NCBI RefSeq assembly: GCF_002102265.1
Contig: NZ_LQPG01000026.1
Span: 95,249-159,248, forward strand
DNA: 64,000 bases
Source of the DNA: Mycolicibacter longobardus
GTDB lineage: Bacteria > Actinomycetota > Actinomycetes > Mycobacteriales > Mycobacteriaceae
Direction: 5' to 3'
Shown here: positions 12,953 to 21,287 of the stretch, piece after piece
Numbering within the stretch: the stretch's first letter is position 1
Layout of the letters: every line of letters starts with the position of its first letter
Program-made: the position numbers and the translations under genes
The notes under the pieces: generated by a model
The model's database searches: none
Told to the model about the DNA's origin: nothing
What the model saw: the letters and a program-made list of their open reading frames with translations, nothing else

Positions 12953-13891
12953 TTACCTCGCGATCAGTCGGTGCAGTTCGGTCAGCCACGGTACCGCCAG
13001 CGCGACCGTGGGCACCGTCAGCACCCCGGCGGCGGCCGTATAGGCAGCGGCCGCCACGGCGCGGCTGTTGCCCCGGCCCGAAAGTCGCTGCACCCGCAGC
13101 ACCGTGTTGGGGCCGCCGGCCGCCAGCGCGCCGGCGGGGACGGCGGCCGAAGCGCAGGTCACCAGGGCGCGGGCCAGGGGAGGAGCGCCGGCAACCCGGA
13201 CGGCGGCGTCGTCGGCGAGCAGTTCGACCAACAACCGGACCGCGTCCAGGGCGCTGGCACTACGCACAAACCGCGGAAACGCGGTGTGCACCGCCGTGAA
13301 GGCTTCCAACACCAGGTCATGCCGGGCGCGCAGATGGGCCTGCTCATGACACAGCAGGGCGGCCAGCTCGGTGTCGCTGAGCGCGTGCAGCGTCCCGGAG
13401 CTGAGCACCACCCGGCTACGCATCCCGGGCAGACAGTAGGCCAGCGGCTGCATCACCTGCAGGATCCGCAGGCCGCTGGTGCGCACCGCCGGAGCGCCGT
13501 CGGTGACGCCGACCAGATCGACCAGCATGCGGTGCCGGGCCCGGCGCTGCCGGGTGCCGATCGCGAGCCGCAACACGGTCAACGTCAGGCGCAGCCCGAC
13601 CATCAGCGTCAACGCGAAGACCGCGGTGTAGAAGGTCCACAGCGGCCAGCCCAGACGTTCGATGGACCCGAAGATCGTGGATGTGGGCCGGCCATCCGGG
13701 CCCGGCATCAGCAGGCGGGTCGCGGTGGCCAGACCTGCGCTGAACGCAGATAGAACCGCGGCGATCGCAACGGCCTGCCAGAGCACCATCGCGGCCCGCG
13801 GAGCGCGTAGCGGCCAGTCCGCGCGCGCCAGCAGGGCGGGTACCGGCCCTACGAGCAGCAGCGCGACGATGGTGAAGGCCAGCGCGGACAC
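12953..13891 (-). CDS. M56-family (BlaR1-like) membrane metallopeptidase (Rv1845c-like)
   Basis: 312 residues with about four membrane helices and the zinc-protease motif HEQAH in ALLCHEQAHLRARHD (about residues 182-196). It lacks the C-terminal penicillin sensor of true BlaR1. In M. tuberculosis the pair Rv1845c/Rv1846c has the same order, and the BlaI partner controls genes for beta-lactamase and respiration. The likely role is to cleave BlaI or another target on an unknown signal (inference). It lies 14 bp downstream of blaI and is probably co-transcribed. A short gap (12897-12952) with the gnd1 ribosome binding site separates it from gnd1. Confidence 0.87.
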   Translation of the reverse strand: MSALAFTIVALLLVGPVPALLARADWPLRAPRAAMVLWQAVAIAAVLSAFSAGLATATRLLMPGPDGRPTSTIFGSIERLGWPLWTFYTAVFALTLMVGLRLTLTVLRLAIGTRQRRARHRMLVDLVGVTDGAPAVRTSGLRILQVMQPLAYCLPGMRSRVVLSSGTLHALSDTELAALLCHEQAHLRARHDLVLEAFTAVHTAFPRFVRSASALDAVRLLVELLADDAAVRVAGAPPLARALVTCASAAVPAGALAAGGPNTVLRVQRLSGRGNSRAVAAAAYTAAAGVLTVPTVALAVPWLTELHRLIAR

Positions 13892-13905
13892 GCTGCCAGT
13901 CTCCC

Positions 13906-14322
13906 TCAGGACGCGGGTCGGCCGCCAGCCGGGAGGCCGATGCGATGTTTGGCTTCCAGCTCATCGAGGGCGCGCCGCAGTGCCGCGGCCTCGTCGACGC
14001 CGACACGCTCGACGAAATGCACCAGCGCGGCACGGCGGTCTCCGGAGTCGGCGGCCTGGTCGAGTGCCTCCACCATCAGCCCGGCGACCAGCTCATCGCG
14101 CCCTCGGACCGGTGTGTAACGGTGTGCGCGGTCATCGCGGATCTGCGACACCAGATTCTTCTTGGCCAGTCGCTGCAGGACGGTCATCACGGTGGTGTAG
14201 GCCAGGTCGCGCTGAACGGACAGCGCTTCATGGACCTCGCGCACCGTCTGGGACTCCGGCGTGGACCACAGATGATCCATCACCGCTCGTTCCAAGTCCC
14301 CTAAGTGGGTCTGTTTCGCCAT
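13906..14322 (-). CDS. blaI: BlaI-family transcriptional repressor
   Basis: 138 residues, standard for BlaI/MecI. It has an N-terminal winged helix (LGDLERAVMDHLWSTPESQT; YTTVMTVLQRLAKKNLVSQI) and a C-terminal dimerisation helix. BlaI dimers bind inverted repeats near TACTAC/GTAGTA and are inactivated by proteolysis, here presumably through the adjacent M56 peptidase. A candidate operator lies 45-61 bp upstream, in the intergenic region shared with the divergent thioesterase, which suggests autoregulation and possible control of that gene. Confidence 0.93.
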   Translation of the reverse strand: MAKQTHLGDLERAVMDHLWSTPESQTVREVHEALSVQRDLAYTTVMTVLQRLAKKNLVSQIRDDRAHRYTPVRGRDELVAGLMVEALDQAADSGDRRAALVHFVERVGVDEAAALRRALDELEAKHRIGLPAGGRPAS

Positions 14323-14366
14323 GTCGTTATCAACTCCCCGGGCAACGGACCAAGCCTACCCTTATT

Positions 14367-14383
14367 TACTACCGGCTGTCGTA
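14367..14383. promoter_or_regulatory. Candidate BlaI operator
   Basis: TACTAC, five bases, then GTCGTA form an inverted repeat with 5 of 6 bases paired. It resembles BlaI/MecI operators (TACTAC...GTAGTA) and lies in the 136-bp divergent gap between blaI and the thioesterase gene. Seen by eye only. Confidence 0.45.
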
Positions 14384-14458
14384 TGGGAAAGCTGTGGGTC
14401 TGCTCGGCGCAGCAGGTGTGAACGTCGCCGCGATGTGGGGATCGTGTACAACCATGGC

Positions 14459-14872
14459 ATGGCTGTCACCGGCTTCCCGCCCCAGTTCGCCGCACCCTTC
14501 GACAGCGAGATTGGCCTGGTCTACACCGATATCGGCCCCGACGGTGCGCGCGCCGAACTGGAGCTGCAGCCCAAGCTGTGCCAGCCGGCGGGGATCGTGC
14601 ACGGCGGCGTCTACTGCTCCATCATCGAAAGCGTCGCCAGTGTCTCAGGTCACAGCTGGCTGACTGCGCAAGGCGGTGATCCGGACGGTTCTGTCGTCGG
14701 CGTCAACAACAACACCGACTTTCTGCGGGCAGTCTCGTCCGGAACCGTCTACGCCGAGGCCACTCCGATCCATCGTGGCCGTCGCCAGCAGCTGTGGCTG
14801 GTGACGATCACCGATTCCGACGAGCGGGTGGTCGCGCGGGGCCAGGTCCGGTTGCAGAACCTGCCCGGTTAG
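14459..14872 (+). CDS. Hotdog-fold acyl-CoA thioesterase (Rv1847-like)
   Basis: 137 residues, a single hotdog domain of the PaaI/4HBT type. The family helix motif reads CQPAGIVHGGVYCSIIESVAS, with the HGG turn, and VVGVNNNTDFLRAV matches the second conserved strand. It probably hydrolyses acyl- or aryl-CoA thioesters. I chose ATG 14459 (MAVTGFPPQFAAPF) because the longer open frame runs through the blaI operator region. In M. tuberculosis this gene precedes the urease operon; here it is followed directly by convergent ndh, with a 4-bp overlap of the two ends. Confidence 0.85.
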   Translation: MAVTGFPPQFAAPFDSEIGLVYTDIGPDGARAELELQPKLCQPAGIVHGGVYCSIIESVASVSGHSWLTAQGGDPDGSVVGVNNNTDFLRAVSSGTVYAEATPIHRGRRQQLWLVTITDSDERVVARGQVRLQNLPG

Positions 14873-16254
14873 CTGACCGCGCGGTCGACACCGCGCTGTG
14901 CCTCGGCCGCCAGCATTTCGAGCTGTTCGAGCCGGGTGCGGGCAAAGGCCTGCTGCTCGGTGATCGCCAACTGACCCCTGCCGGTGCTCAAGAACGTGAG
15001 GTTCCACGACAGCAGCGTGCTCACCTTGTTCTTGAACCCGACCAGGTAGATCAGGTGCAGTACCAGCCAGGCCAGCCAGGCGATGAACCCGCTGAACTCC
15101 AACGGCCCGATTTTGCTGACCGCGGAGAACCTGGACACGGTGGCCATCGAGCCCTTGTCCAGGTATTGGAACGGTTCCCGGTCGGCCGGGTTCGCGCCGC
15201 CGAGCTCGGCTTTGATGGTGTTCGAGACGTGCTTGGCGCCCTGAATGGCGCCCTGCGCCATGCCGGGGACGCCGTCGACCGCGGCCATGTCGCCGATGAC
15301 GAAGACGTCCGGGTGACCCGGCACCGACAGGTCCGGCAGTACCTTGACCCGTCCGGCACGGTCGAGTTCGACCGAGGACTGCTCGGCAAGGTCACGGCCC
15401 AGCGGGCTGGCCGCGACGCCGGCGGACCACACCTTGCACTGGGATTCGATTCTCCGGATGGTTCCGTCGGCATCCTTGACGCTCAGCCCGTTGCGGTCGA
15501 CATCGGTCACCATGGCGCCGAGCTGGATCTCGACGCCCATCTTCTGCAGGCGCTCGGCGGCTCGGCGGCCCAGCTTCTCGCCCATCGGGGGCAGCACGGC
15601 GGGGGCGGCATCGAGCAGGATCACCCGCGCCTGGGTGGTGTCGATGTGACGGAAGGCCCCCTTGAGGGTGTGGTGGGCCAGTTCGGCGATCTGGCCGGCC
15701 ATCTCGACGCCGGTCGGTCCGGCGCCCACGACGGTGAACGTCAGCAGCTTCGCCCGCCGTTCGGGGTCGCTGGACCGCTCGGCCTGCTCGAAGGCGCTCA
15801 GGATGCGGCCGCGCAACTCCAGGGCGTCGTCGATGGTCTTCATGCCGGGCGCGAACTCGGCGAAGTGGTCGTTGCCGAAGTAGGACTGTCCGGCGCCGGC
15901 GGCGATGATCAGGCTGTCGAACGGGGTGTCGTAGGTGTGGCCGAGCACCTCGGAGGTGACGAACTTCTCGGCAAGGTTGATGCGGGTGACGTCGCCGAGC
16001 AGCACCTGGGCGTTGCGCTGCCTGCGCAGCACCACGCGGGTGCACGGGGCGATCTCGCCCTCGGAGAGGATCCCTGTCGCCACCTGGTACAGCAACGGCT
16101 GGAACAGGTGGTGGGTGGTGCGGGCGATCAACTTGATGTCGACGTCCGCCCGCTTGAGCTTCTTTGCTGCGGTCAGGCCACCGAATCCCGATCCGATGAT
16201 GACGACCTGGTGGCGTCTGTTCAGCGGCGCAGTGACTTCAGGCTGGGCATTCAT
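14869..16254 (-). CDS. ndh: Type II NADH:quinone dehydrogenase
   Basis: 461 residues. Transfers electrons from NADH to menaquinone without proton pumping, as a peripheral membrane flavoprotein. Two Rossmann motifs are visible: VVIIGSGFGGLTAAKKLKR (FAD) and FTVVGAGPTGVEMAGQIAEL (NADH). The DVFVIGDMAAVDGVPGMAQG segment closes the FAD site. A C-terminal hydrophobic stretch (about 385-405, FIAWLAWLVLHLIYLVGF) anchors it to the membrane. It corresponds to M. tuberculosis Rv1854c. Confidence 0.95.
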   Translation of the reverse strand: MNAQPEVTAPLNRRHQVVIIGSGFGGLTAAKKLKRADVDIKLIARTTHHLFQPLLYQVATGILSEGEIAPCTRVVLRRQRNAQVLLGDVTRINLAEKFVTSEVLGHTYDTPFDSLIIAAGAGQSYFGNDHFAEFAPGMKTIDDALELRGRILSAFEQAERSSDPERRAKLLTFTVVGAGPTGVEMAGQIAELAHHTLKGAFRHIDTTQARVILLDAAPAVLPPMGEKLGRRAAERLQKMGVEIQLGAMVTDVDRNGLSVKDADGTIRRIESQCKVWSAGVAASPLGRDLAEQSSVELDRAGRVKVLPDLSVPGHPDVFVIGDMAAVDGVPGMAQGAIQGAKHVSNTIKAELGGANPADREPFQYLDKGSMATVSRFSAVSKIGPLEFSGFIAWLAWLVLHLIYLVGFKNKVSTLLSWNLTFLSTGRGQLAITEQQAFARTRLEQLEMLAAEAQRGVDRAVS

Positions 16255-16372
16255 GGGAATCCGGTTGCTCCTCGACGGCGACTGCGTTCACCAATACGCT
16301 AGTCGACCTAATTCGCGGTCACGGCATCCGCCGGTTGTGGGATTAGCCACTTCCGGTCCGCTGCCGTCGCAG

Positions 16373-17044
16373 TCAGGCGAAACAGGCCAGCGCCCCGTGG
16401 CCGACGTGCAGCGTCTGGCCGGTGATGTGCCGGGACGCCGGCGAGGTCAAAAACACCGCCAGGCGGGCGATCTCGTCGGCCCCGGTGGGCGGGACGCTGG
16501 TCAGCCCGTCATAGCCCGGACGGGCGCCGTCTCCAGCGGCGACCACGTTGACGGTGATCCCGCGGGTGCCGAATACGGTGGCCTGCCCGGCGGTCCAATC
16601 CGACAGGGCGGCCTTGACCGCTGCGTCGGCGCTGCCGCCGCGGGGGTTCTCCGGCACCACCGAGATGATCGAGCCGCCGGAGCGCAGGTGGTCGCCGACG
16701 GTCGCAACCGTCAGCACCGCCGACAGCACGGTGGCGTCGAGCGCGCTGCGCCACGCGTTGGCCTGGTCGGCCAGGGAGTACCCGCGCGGGTCGCCGCCGT
16801 GCCAGCGTGGCGCCGGGACGTTGACGATGGTGTCGAGGTGGTGCGGGAACAGGCTGCGGGCCTGCTGCAGGCTGTTGGGATCGGTGTTGTCGCAGACGAC
16901 GGCTTCGGCGTCGAGTTCCTTGGCGGCGACCTCGAGTTCGGGGCCGCGCATACCCGCGAGCGTCACCTTGTGGCCAGCCTCGCTGAAACCCTCGGCAACG
17001 GCGCGACCCAAATCGGTGTCACCACCGGTGACCAGCACATCCAT
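16373..17044 (-). CDS. Short-chain dehydrogenase/reductase-like protein (Rv1856c-like)
   Basis: 223 residues, short for an SDR. The N-terminal nucleotide site is reduced to VLVTGGDTDLGRAVAEGFSE. The catalytic Ser-Tyr-Lys set is not evident: after SGGSIISVVPE there is no YxxxK but AAVKAALSDW. It may therefore be a degenerate or regulatory SDR. The C-terminal GADEIARLAVFLTSPASRHI is typical SDR sequence. M. tuberculosis Rv1856c occupies the same place before modA. The gap 16255-16372 to ndh shows no further gene. Confidence 0.75.
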   Translation of the reverse strand: MDVLVTGGDTDLGRAVAEGFSEAGHKVTLAGMRGPELEVAAKELDAEAVVCDNTDPNSLQQARSLFPHHLDTIVNVPAPRWHGGDPRGYSLADQANAWRSALDATVLSAVLTVATVGDHLRSGGSIISVVPENPRGGSADAAVKAALSDWTAGQATVFGTRGITVNVVAAGDGARPGYDGLTSVPPTGADEIARLAVFLTSPASRHITGQTLHVGHGALACFA

Positions 17045-17153
17045 CGGTAGGACCTCCTCTGTTCGCAGCTATGTTACTGGACAGTAGCGGCTTTGTGGGT
17101 TAGGGGCGCAACTCGGCACGGACACGATCTGGCCACGGTCGGGGGGCCAGGCA

Positions 17154-17300
17154 CTTCGCCGTGCTTGCGATCGCCGCTGGGTTGATGGCGGGCGACCCGC
17201 GCGCCCGGCTTCGCCGTGCTTGCGATCGCCGCTGGGTTGTATGGCGGCGACCCGCGCGCCCGGCTGCGCCGTTCTTGCGATCGCCGCTAGGGTGCGATGC
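17154..17300. repeat. 55-bp tandem repeat, two full copies and one partial
   Basis: Copies at 17154-17208 and 17209-17263 differ at few positions; a third, diverging copy runs from 17264 to about 17300, up to the modA start. Each unit begins CTTCGCCGTGCTTGCGATCG or a close variant, and carries GACCCGCGCGCCCGG near its end. The third copy changes CTGGGTTG to CTAGGGTG, creating a -10 box for modA. The rest of the 17045-17300 gap holds no gene. Confidence 0.8.
17275..17293 (+). promoter_or_regulatory. Leaderless promoter of modA within a recurring 19-bp element
   Basis: The 19-mer TTGCGATCGCCGCTAGGGT ends in a TAGGGT -10 box (17288-17293), 7 nt before the modA ATG at 17301, so a leaderless transcript is expected. 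Near-identical 19-mers precede the genes starting at 45561 and 52172. Confidence 0.6.
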
Positions 17301-18056
17301 ATGGCGCGAACGCGGGCGGCCTGTGCCGCGGTGGCGATCATGCTGGCGGCGGGGACGGCCGGCTGCAGCTCCGGCCCCCAAACGCCGTCGATCACGGTGT
17401 TCGCGGCGGCATCCCTGCAGCCGGCGTTCACCGAGATCGCCGAGCAGTACAAAACCGAGTATCCCGGCATGGCGGTGGACTTCAACTTCGCCGGTTCCTC
17501 CGATCTGGCCACCCAGTTGACGCAGGGCGCCGGCGCTGACGTGTTCGCCTCGGCGAACACCGCTCAGATGGACAAGGTCGCGCAGGCCGGTCTGCTGGAC
17601 GGCGCGGCGGTACCGTTCGCCACCAACACGCTGGTGATCGTGACCGCCCCCGGAAACCCGCACCGGGTGCGGTCTTTCGCGGATCTGGCCGGACCCGGGC
17701 TGGCCGTGGTGGTGTGCCAAGACCCGGTTCCGTGCGGGGCGGCCACCCACAAGGTCGAAGAACGCACCGGGGTCTCGGTGAACCCGGTCAGCGAGGAACC
17801 CGACGTCACCGATGTCCTCAACAAGGTCACCACCGGTCAGGCCGATGCCGGTGTCGTCTACCGCACCGATGCGATCCACGCCGGGGACAAGGTGGCCACC
17901 GTCGAATTCCCCGAGGCCGCGGGGGCGGTCAACACCTATCCGATCGGCCTGCTCAAGGACGCGCCGCAGGCCGGGCCCGCGCGGGCGTTCGTCGACGTGG
18001 TCACCGGCGAGGCGGGGCAGAAGATTCTGCACGCGGCCGGCTTCGGCAAGCCCTGA
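17301..18056 (+). CDS. modA: Molybdate ABC transporter, substrate-binding lipoprotein
   Basis: 251 residues. A lipoprotein signal peptide ends in a lipobox at AAGTAGCSS, with lipidation expected on the cysteine near residue 23. The mature part is a type-2 binding protein: TVFAAASLQPAFTEIAEQYK at the start, FNFAGSSDLATQL (oxyanion-binding Ser), and VTTGQADAGVVYRTDA near the C-terminus. It captures molybdate outside the cytoplasmic membrane. It is first in the modABC operon and matches Rv1857. ATG 17301 sits 7 nt after a -10 box. Confidence 0.93.
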   Translation: MARTRAACAAVAIMLAAGTAGCSSGPQTPSITVFAAASLQPAFTEIAEQYKTEYPGMAVDFNFAGSSDLATQLTQGAGADVFASANTAQMDKVAQAGLLDGAAVPFATNTLVIVTAPGNPHRVRSFADLAGPGLAVVVCQDPVPCGAATHKVEERTGVSVNPVSEEPDVTDVLNKVTTGQADAGVVYRTDAIHAGDKVATVEFPEAAGAVNTYPIGLLKDAPQAGPARAFVDVVTGEAGQKILHAAGFGKP

Positions 18057-18062
18057 TCCGCG

Positions 18063-18854
18063 GTGGTGCGCCGGCCCAATGACCTGCCGGGCTGGGTCTA
18101 TGTGCCCGCCGCGATCGGCGCGTCGTTCGTGCTCCTGCCGTTGGTGGGGATCGCGGTCAAAGTCGACTGGCCGCATTTCTGGTCGCTGATCAGCAGTCCG
18201 TCCGCCACCGCGGCGCTGGCGTTGAGCCTGCGGACCGCCACGGCCAGCACCGTGCTCTGTGTGCTGCTGGGGGTGCCGATGGCGCTGGTCCTGGCGCGCA
18301 GTCAAGCGCGGATCGTGCGGCTGCTGCGGCCCCTGGTACTGCTGCCGCTCGTGCTGCCGCCGGTGGTGGGCGGGATCGCGCTGCTGTACGCGTTCGGGCG
18401 CCTCGGGCTGCTGGGCCGCTACCTGGACGCCGCCGGAATCCACATCGCGTTCACCACCACGGCGGTGGTGCTGGCCCAGACTTTCGTGTCGCTGCCGTTT
18501 CTGGTGATCGCACTGGAAGGCGCAGCCCGCACCGCCGGCGCCGACTTCGAGATGGTGGCGGCCACCTTGGGCGCCCGGCCGAGCGCGGTGTGGTGGCGGG
18601 TGACACTGCCGCTGCTGACCCCCGGGCTGATCTCCGGTGCGGTGCTGGCGTTCGCCCGGTCGCTGGGCGAGTTCGGTGCGACGCTGACCTTCGCCGGGTC
18701 CCGCGAGGGCGTCACCCGGACGCTTCCGCTGGCCATCTATCTGCAGCGGGTCTCCGACGCCGACGCCGCAGCGGCGATGTCGCTGCTGTTGGTGGCCGTG
18801 GCCGCAGTGGTGGTGCTGGGGCTGGGTGTCCGGCGACTGGGCGGTGTCGGGTGA
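18063..18854 (+). CDS. modB: Molybdate ABC transporter, permease
   Basis: 263 residues from GTG 18063, with about five membrane helices. The EAA loop that contacts ModC reads [20 protein letters not shown] followed by a [12 protein letters not shown] segment. It lies 6 bp after modA, and its TGA overlaps the modC GTG (GTGA), so the operon is translationally coupled. It corresponds to Rv1858. Confidence 0.93.
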   Translation: MVRRPNDLPGWVYVPAAIGASFVLLPLVGIAVKVDWPHFWSLISSPSATAALALSLRTATASTVLCVLLGVPMALVLARSQARIVRLLRPLVLLPLVLPPVVGGIALLYAFGRLGLLGRYLDAAGIHIAFTTTAVVLAQTFVSLPFLVIALEGAARTAGADFEMVAATLGARPSAVWWRVTLPLLTPGLISGAVLAFARSLGEFGATLTFAGSREGVTRTLPLAIYLQRVSDADAAAAMSLLLVAVAAVVVLGLGVRRLGGVG

Positions 18855-19972
18855 CCGCCGTATCGGACGGGCTGACGCTGGAAGCCGTGGTGGCCGAGCG
18901 CGGCCTGGATGTGCGGTTGAGCATCGCGCCGGGTGAGGTCCTTGCTGTCCTGGGGCCCAACGGCGCCGGCAAATCGACCTTGCTGCACGTGATCGCGGGT
19001 CTGCTGCGGCCCGACCAAGGCCAGGTGCGGATCGGTGATCGGATACTGACCGACACCGGGGCCGGGGTATACGTGGCCACCTGTGACCGCCGGGTTGGAC
19101 TGCTGCTGCAGGATCCGCTGCTGTTCCCGCACCTGAGTGTGGCGGCCAATGTGGCGTTCGGGTCGCCCCAACGTCGCCGCCGCCTCAGGGATCTGCGCAG
19201 GGCGTCCGCCCGGGCGGCCGCGGCGCCATGGCTGCGGGCGGTCGACGCCGAGGCGCTGGCCGAGCGCCGGCCACGCGGGCTCTCGGGCGGGCAGGCGCAG
19301 CGCGTCGCGATCGCCCGTGCGCTGGCCGCCGAACCCGAGGTGCTGCTGCTCGACGAGCCGTTGTCCGGGCTCGACGTCGGGGCGGCGGCCGGGGTGCGCA
19401 CCGTGATGCGCGAGGTGCTGAGTGCGGCCGCCCGCACCACCGTGCTGGTCACCCACGATCTGCTCGACGTGTTCGCGTTGGCCGACCGGGTCCTGGTGCT
19501 CGAGTCGGGCCGTATCGCCGAGATCGGCCGCACCGCTGACGTATTGGCCGCGCCACGCAGTCGGTTCGGGGCGCGCATCGCGGGGTTCAATCTGGTGACC
19601 GGGGTCCTCGAAGGCGATGGCATCCTGCGCACCCGGTGGGGTGACCGGTGGTACGGAACCGCCGAGGAGGGGCTGGACGCCGGCCGGCCGGCGGTTGCGG
19701 TCAGCACGCCGCAGGCGGTTGCGCTGTATCGGGAGCCCCCGCGTTCGGGCAGCCCGCGCAACCTTGTCGAGGTGACGGTGGCCGAACTCGACGTACGCGG
19801 TCGCACGGTCCGAGTGCGCGGCGTCGATCAGCCGGACGGGGCGCCGGGACTGGCCGCCGACATCACCGCCGACGCCGCGGCAGAGCTGCGGTTGACGCCG
19901 GGGGAGAAGATCTGGTTCGGGGTCAAAGCACATGAAGTGACCCTGCGCGCGACACACCTCGGCACCGCGTAA
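18851..19972 (+). CDS. modC: Molybdate ABC transporter, ATP-binding protein with TOBE domain
   Basis: 373 residues from GTG 18851. ATPase motifs: Walker [10 protein letters not shown] (about 38-46), signature [15 protein letters not shown], Walker [13 protein letters not shown] and switch His in VTHD. The C-terminal third (about 300-370, [17 protein letters not shown]) is a molybdate-binding TOBE/Mop domain. It powers ModB. It corresponds to Rv1859, and the next gene is apa, as in M. tuberculosis. Confidence 0.94.
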   Translation: MTAVSDGLTLEAVVAERGLDVRLSIAPGEVLAVLGPNGAGKSTLLHVIAGLLRPDQGQVRIGDRILTDTGAGVYVATCDRRVGLLLQDPLLFPHLSVAANVAFGSPQRRRRLRDLRRASARAAAAPWLRAVDAEALAERRPRGLSGGQAQRVAIARALAAEPEVLLLDEPLSGLDVGAAAGVRTVMREVLSAAARTTVLVTHDLLDVFALADRVLVLESGRIAEIGRTADVLAAPRSRFGARIAGFNLVTGVLEGDGILRTRWGDRWYGTAEEGLDAGRPAVAVSTPQAVALYREPPRSGSPRNLVEVTVAELDVRGRTVRVRGVDQPDGAPGLAADITADAAAELRLTPGEKIWFGVKAHEVTLRATHLGTA

Positions 19973-19995
19973 CTTGCGTACCGGTGGCAACACGG

Positions 19996-20001
19996 TAGGT
20001 T
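19996..20001 (+). promoter_or_regulatory. -10 box of apa, leaderless transcript likely
   Basis: TAGGTT lies 8 nt before the apa ATG at 20010, in the short gap after modC. No ribosome binding site is visible, so a leaderless mRNA is the simplest reading. Confidence 0.5.
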
Positions 20002-20009
20002 TTTCTGCC

Positions 20010-20918
20010 ATGAAACAGGTGGACCTGACCTCAAAGGGCCTTCGGGCGATGGCCGCGACGACGTGGGCCGCCGCGATCGCCGGTGTGCTGACGTTCGCCG
20101 CGGTATCGCCGGCGTACGCGGACCCGGTTCCGCCGGCCCCCGCGCCGTCACCCACCGCGGACGCGCCGCCGGCTGCGCCGGTGCCGACCGACCCCAACGC
20201 CCAGGCCCCGGCCGCGGACCCGGCCGCCGAGCCGGCCGCGCCCGAGGCGGGCCGCGTCGACGATGCCGCCGGGGGATTCAGCTTCGTGCTGCCGGCCGGC
20301 TGGGTGCAGTCCGACACCACCCATCTCGAATACGGGTCCTCGCTGCTGAGCAAGAAGACCGGTGAGCCGATGCTGCCCGGGCAGCCGGCTCCGGTGGCCA
20401 ACGACACCAGGATCGTGCTCGGCAAGCTGGACCAGCGGCTGTACGCCAGCGCCGAGACCGACAACGCCAAGGCCGCCACGCGCCTCGGCTCGGACATGGG
20501 CGAGTTCTTCATGCCCTATCCCGGAACCCGCGCCAACCAGGTGAACGCGCCCCTGACCGGCGGCGGCCTGACCGGCAGTGCGTCGTACTACGAGGTCAAG
20601 TTCACCGACCCGGCCAAGCCGGTCGGCCAGATCTGGAGCGGCGTGATCGGTGTACCGCCGGCCGGCGGCGGCACCGGACCGCAGACCGAGCGTTGGTTCG
20701 TGGTGTGGCTGGGGACCGCCAACAACCCGGTGGACACCGGCGCGGCCATCGCGCTGGCGGAGTCCATCCGGCCGCTGGCGGCGCCCCCCGCAGAATCGGC
20801 GCCCGCCCCCGCACCGGGCATTCCGGGTCTGCCTCCGGCACCGGCTCCCGCGCCCGCACCGGCGCCGGCTCCGGCTCAGCCTCCCGTGCCCGCTCCGGTG
20901 CCGGCACCGGCGGCGTAA
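20010..20918 (+). CDS. apa: Alanine/proline-rich secreted antigen Apa (MPT32-like, fibronectin-attachment protein)
   Basis: 302 residues. Signal peptide to about residue 33 ([11 protein letters not shown]). A Pro/Ala-rich stretch (about 34-80) is the region mannosylated in M. tuberculosis Apa. The folded core ([20 protein letters not shown] to [20 protein letters not shown]) is followed by a second Pro/Ala tail of PAPAPA repeats. M. tuberculosis Rv1860 has the same layout and neighbours. The start [10 protein letters not shown] at 20010 resembles MHQVDPN of Rv1860; the in-frame codon at 19974 lies before the -10 box. Confidence 0.93.
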   Translation: MKQVDLTSKGLRAMAATTWAAAIAGVLTFAAVSPAYADPVPPAPAPSPTADAPPAAPVPTDPNAQAPAADPAAEPAAPEAGRVDDAAGGFSFVLPAGWVQSDTTHLEYGSSLLSKKTGEPMLPGQPAPVANDTRIVLGKLDQRLYASAETDNAKAATRLGSDMGEFFMPYPGTRANQVNAPLTGGGLTGSASYYEVKFTDPAKPVGQIWSGVIGVPPAGGGTGPQTERWFVVWLGTANNPVDTGAAIALAESIRPLAAPPAESAPAPAPGIPGLPPAPAPAPAPAPAPAQPPVPAPVPAPAA

Positions 20919-20947
20919 AACACCGTCTGACCCGGGCACCGGCCCGT

Positions 20948-20953
20948 TAGGAT
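20948..20953 (+). promoter_or_regulatory. -10 box for the small membrane protein gene, leaderless
   Basis: TAGGAT followed by 7 nt and ATG at 20961. An in-frame ATG at 20955 lies too close to the box to be translated from this transcript. Confidence 0.5.
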
Positions 20954-20960
20954 CATGCCC

Positions 20961-21254
20961 ATGGCCGGAAGCTATCTCGCTGCTGCACTGTCCACGCCGA
21001 CCTCGGTCAGCTGGCTGGCGTATGTCCTGATCGGTGGTGTCGCCGGCTGGCTGGCGAACCGCGTCATGAAGCGCGGCGGCTCGGGCATCCTGCTCAACAT
21101 CCTGATCGGGGTGATCGGCGGATTCATCGGCGGGATGCTGCTCACCTGGTTGGGCGTGGACGTCGAACACGGCCGCAAATGGTTCACCTTCTTCGTCTCG
21201 CTGGGCGGGGCCATCGTCCTGTTGTGGGTCGTCGGCCTGGCTCGCCGCAGGTAG
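20961..21254 (+). CDS. GlsB/YeaQ/YmgE-like small membrane protein (Rv1861-like)
   Basis: 97 residues with three membrane helices and glycine-rich turns (VLIGGVAGWLANRVMKRGGS; NILIGVIGGFIGGMLLTWLG; SLGGAIVLLWVVGLARRR). This is the pattern of the transglycosylase-associated/YeaQ family. No enzymatic activity is known for the family. M. tuberculosis has Rv1861 in the same place between apa and adhA. Confidence 0.8.
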   Translation: MAGSYLAAALSTPTSVSWLAYVLIGGVAGWLANRVMKRGGSGILLNILIGVIGGFIGGMLLTWLGVDVEHGRKWFTFFVSLGGAIVLLWVVGLARRR

Positions 21255-21287
21255 CCGCCCACGCCGTCGAGCGCGCACCATAGGTCT

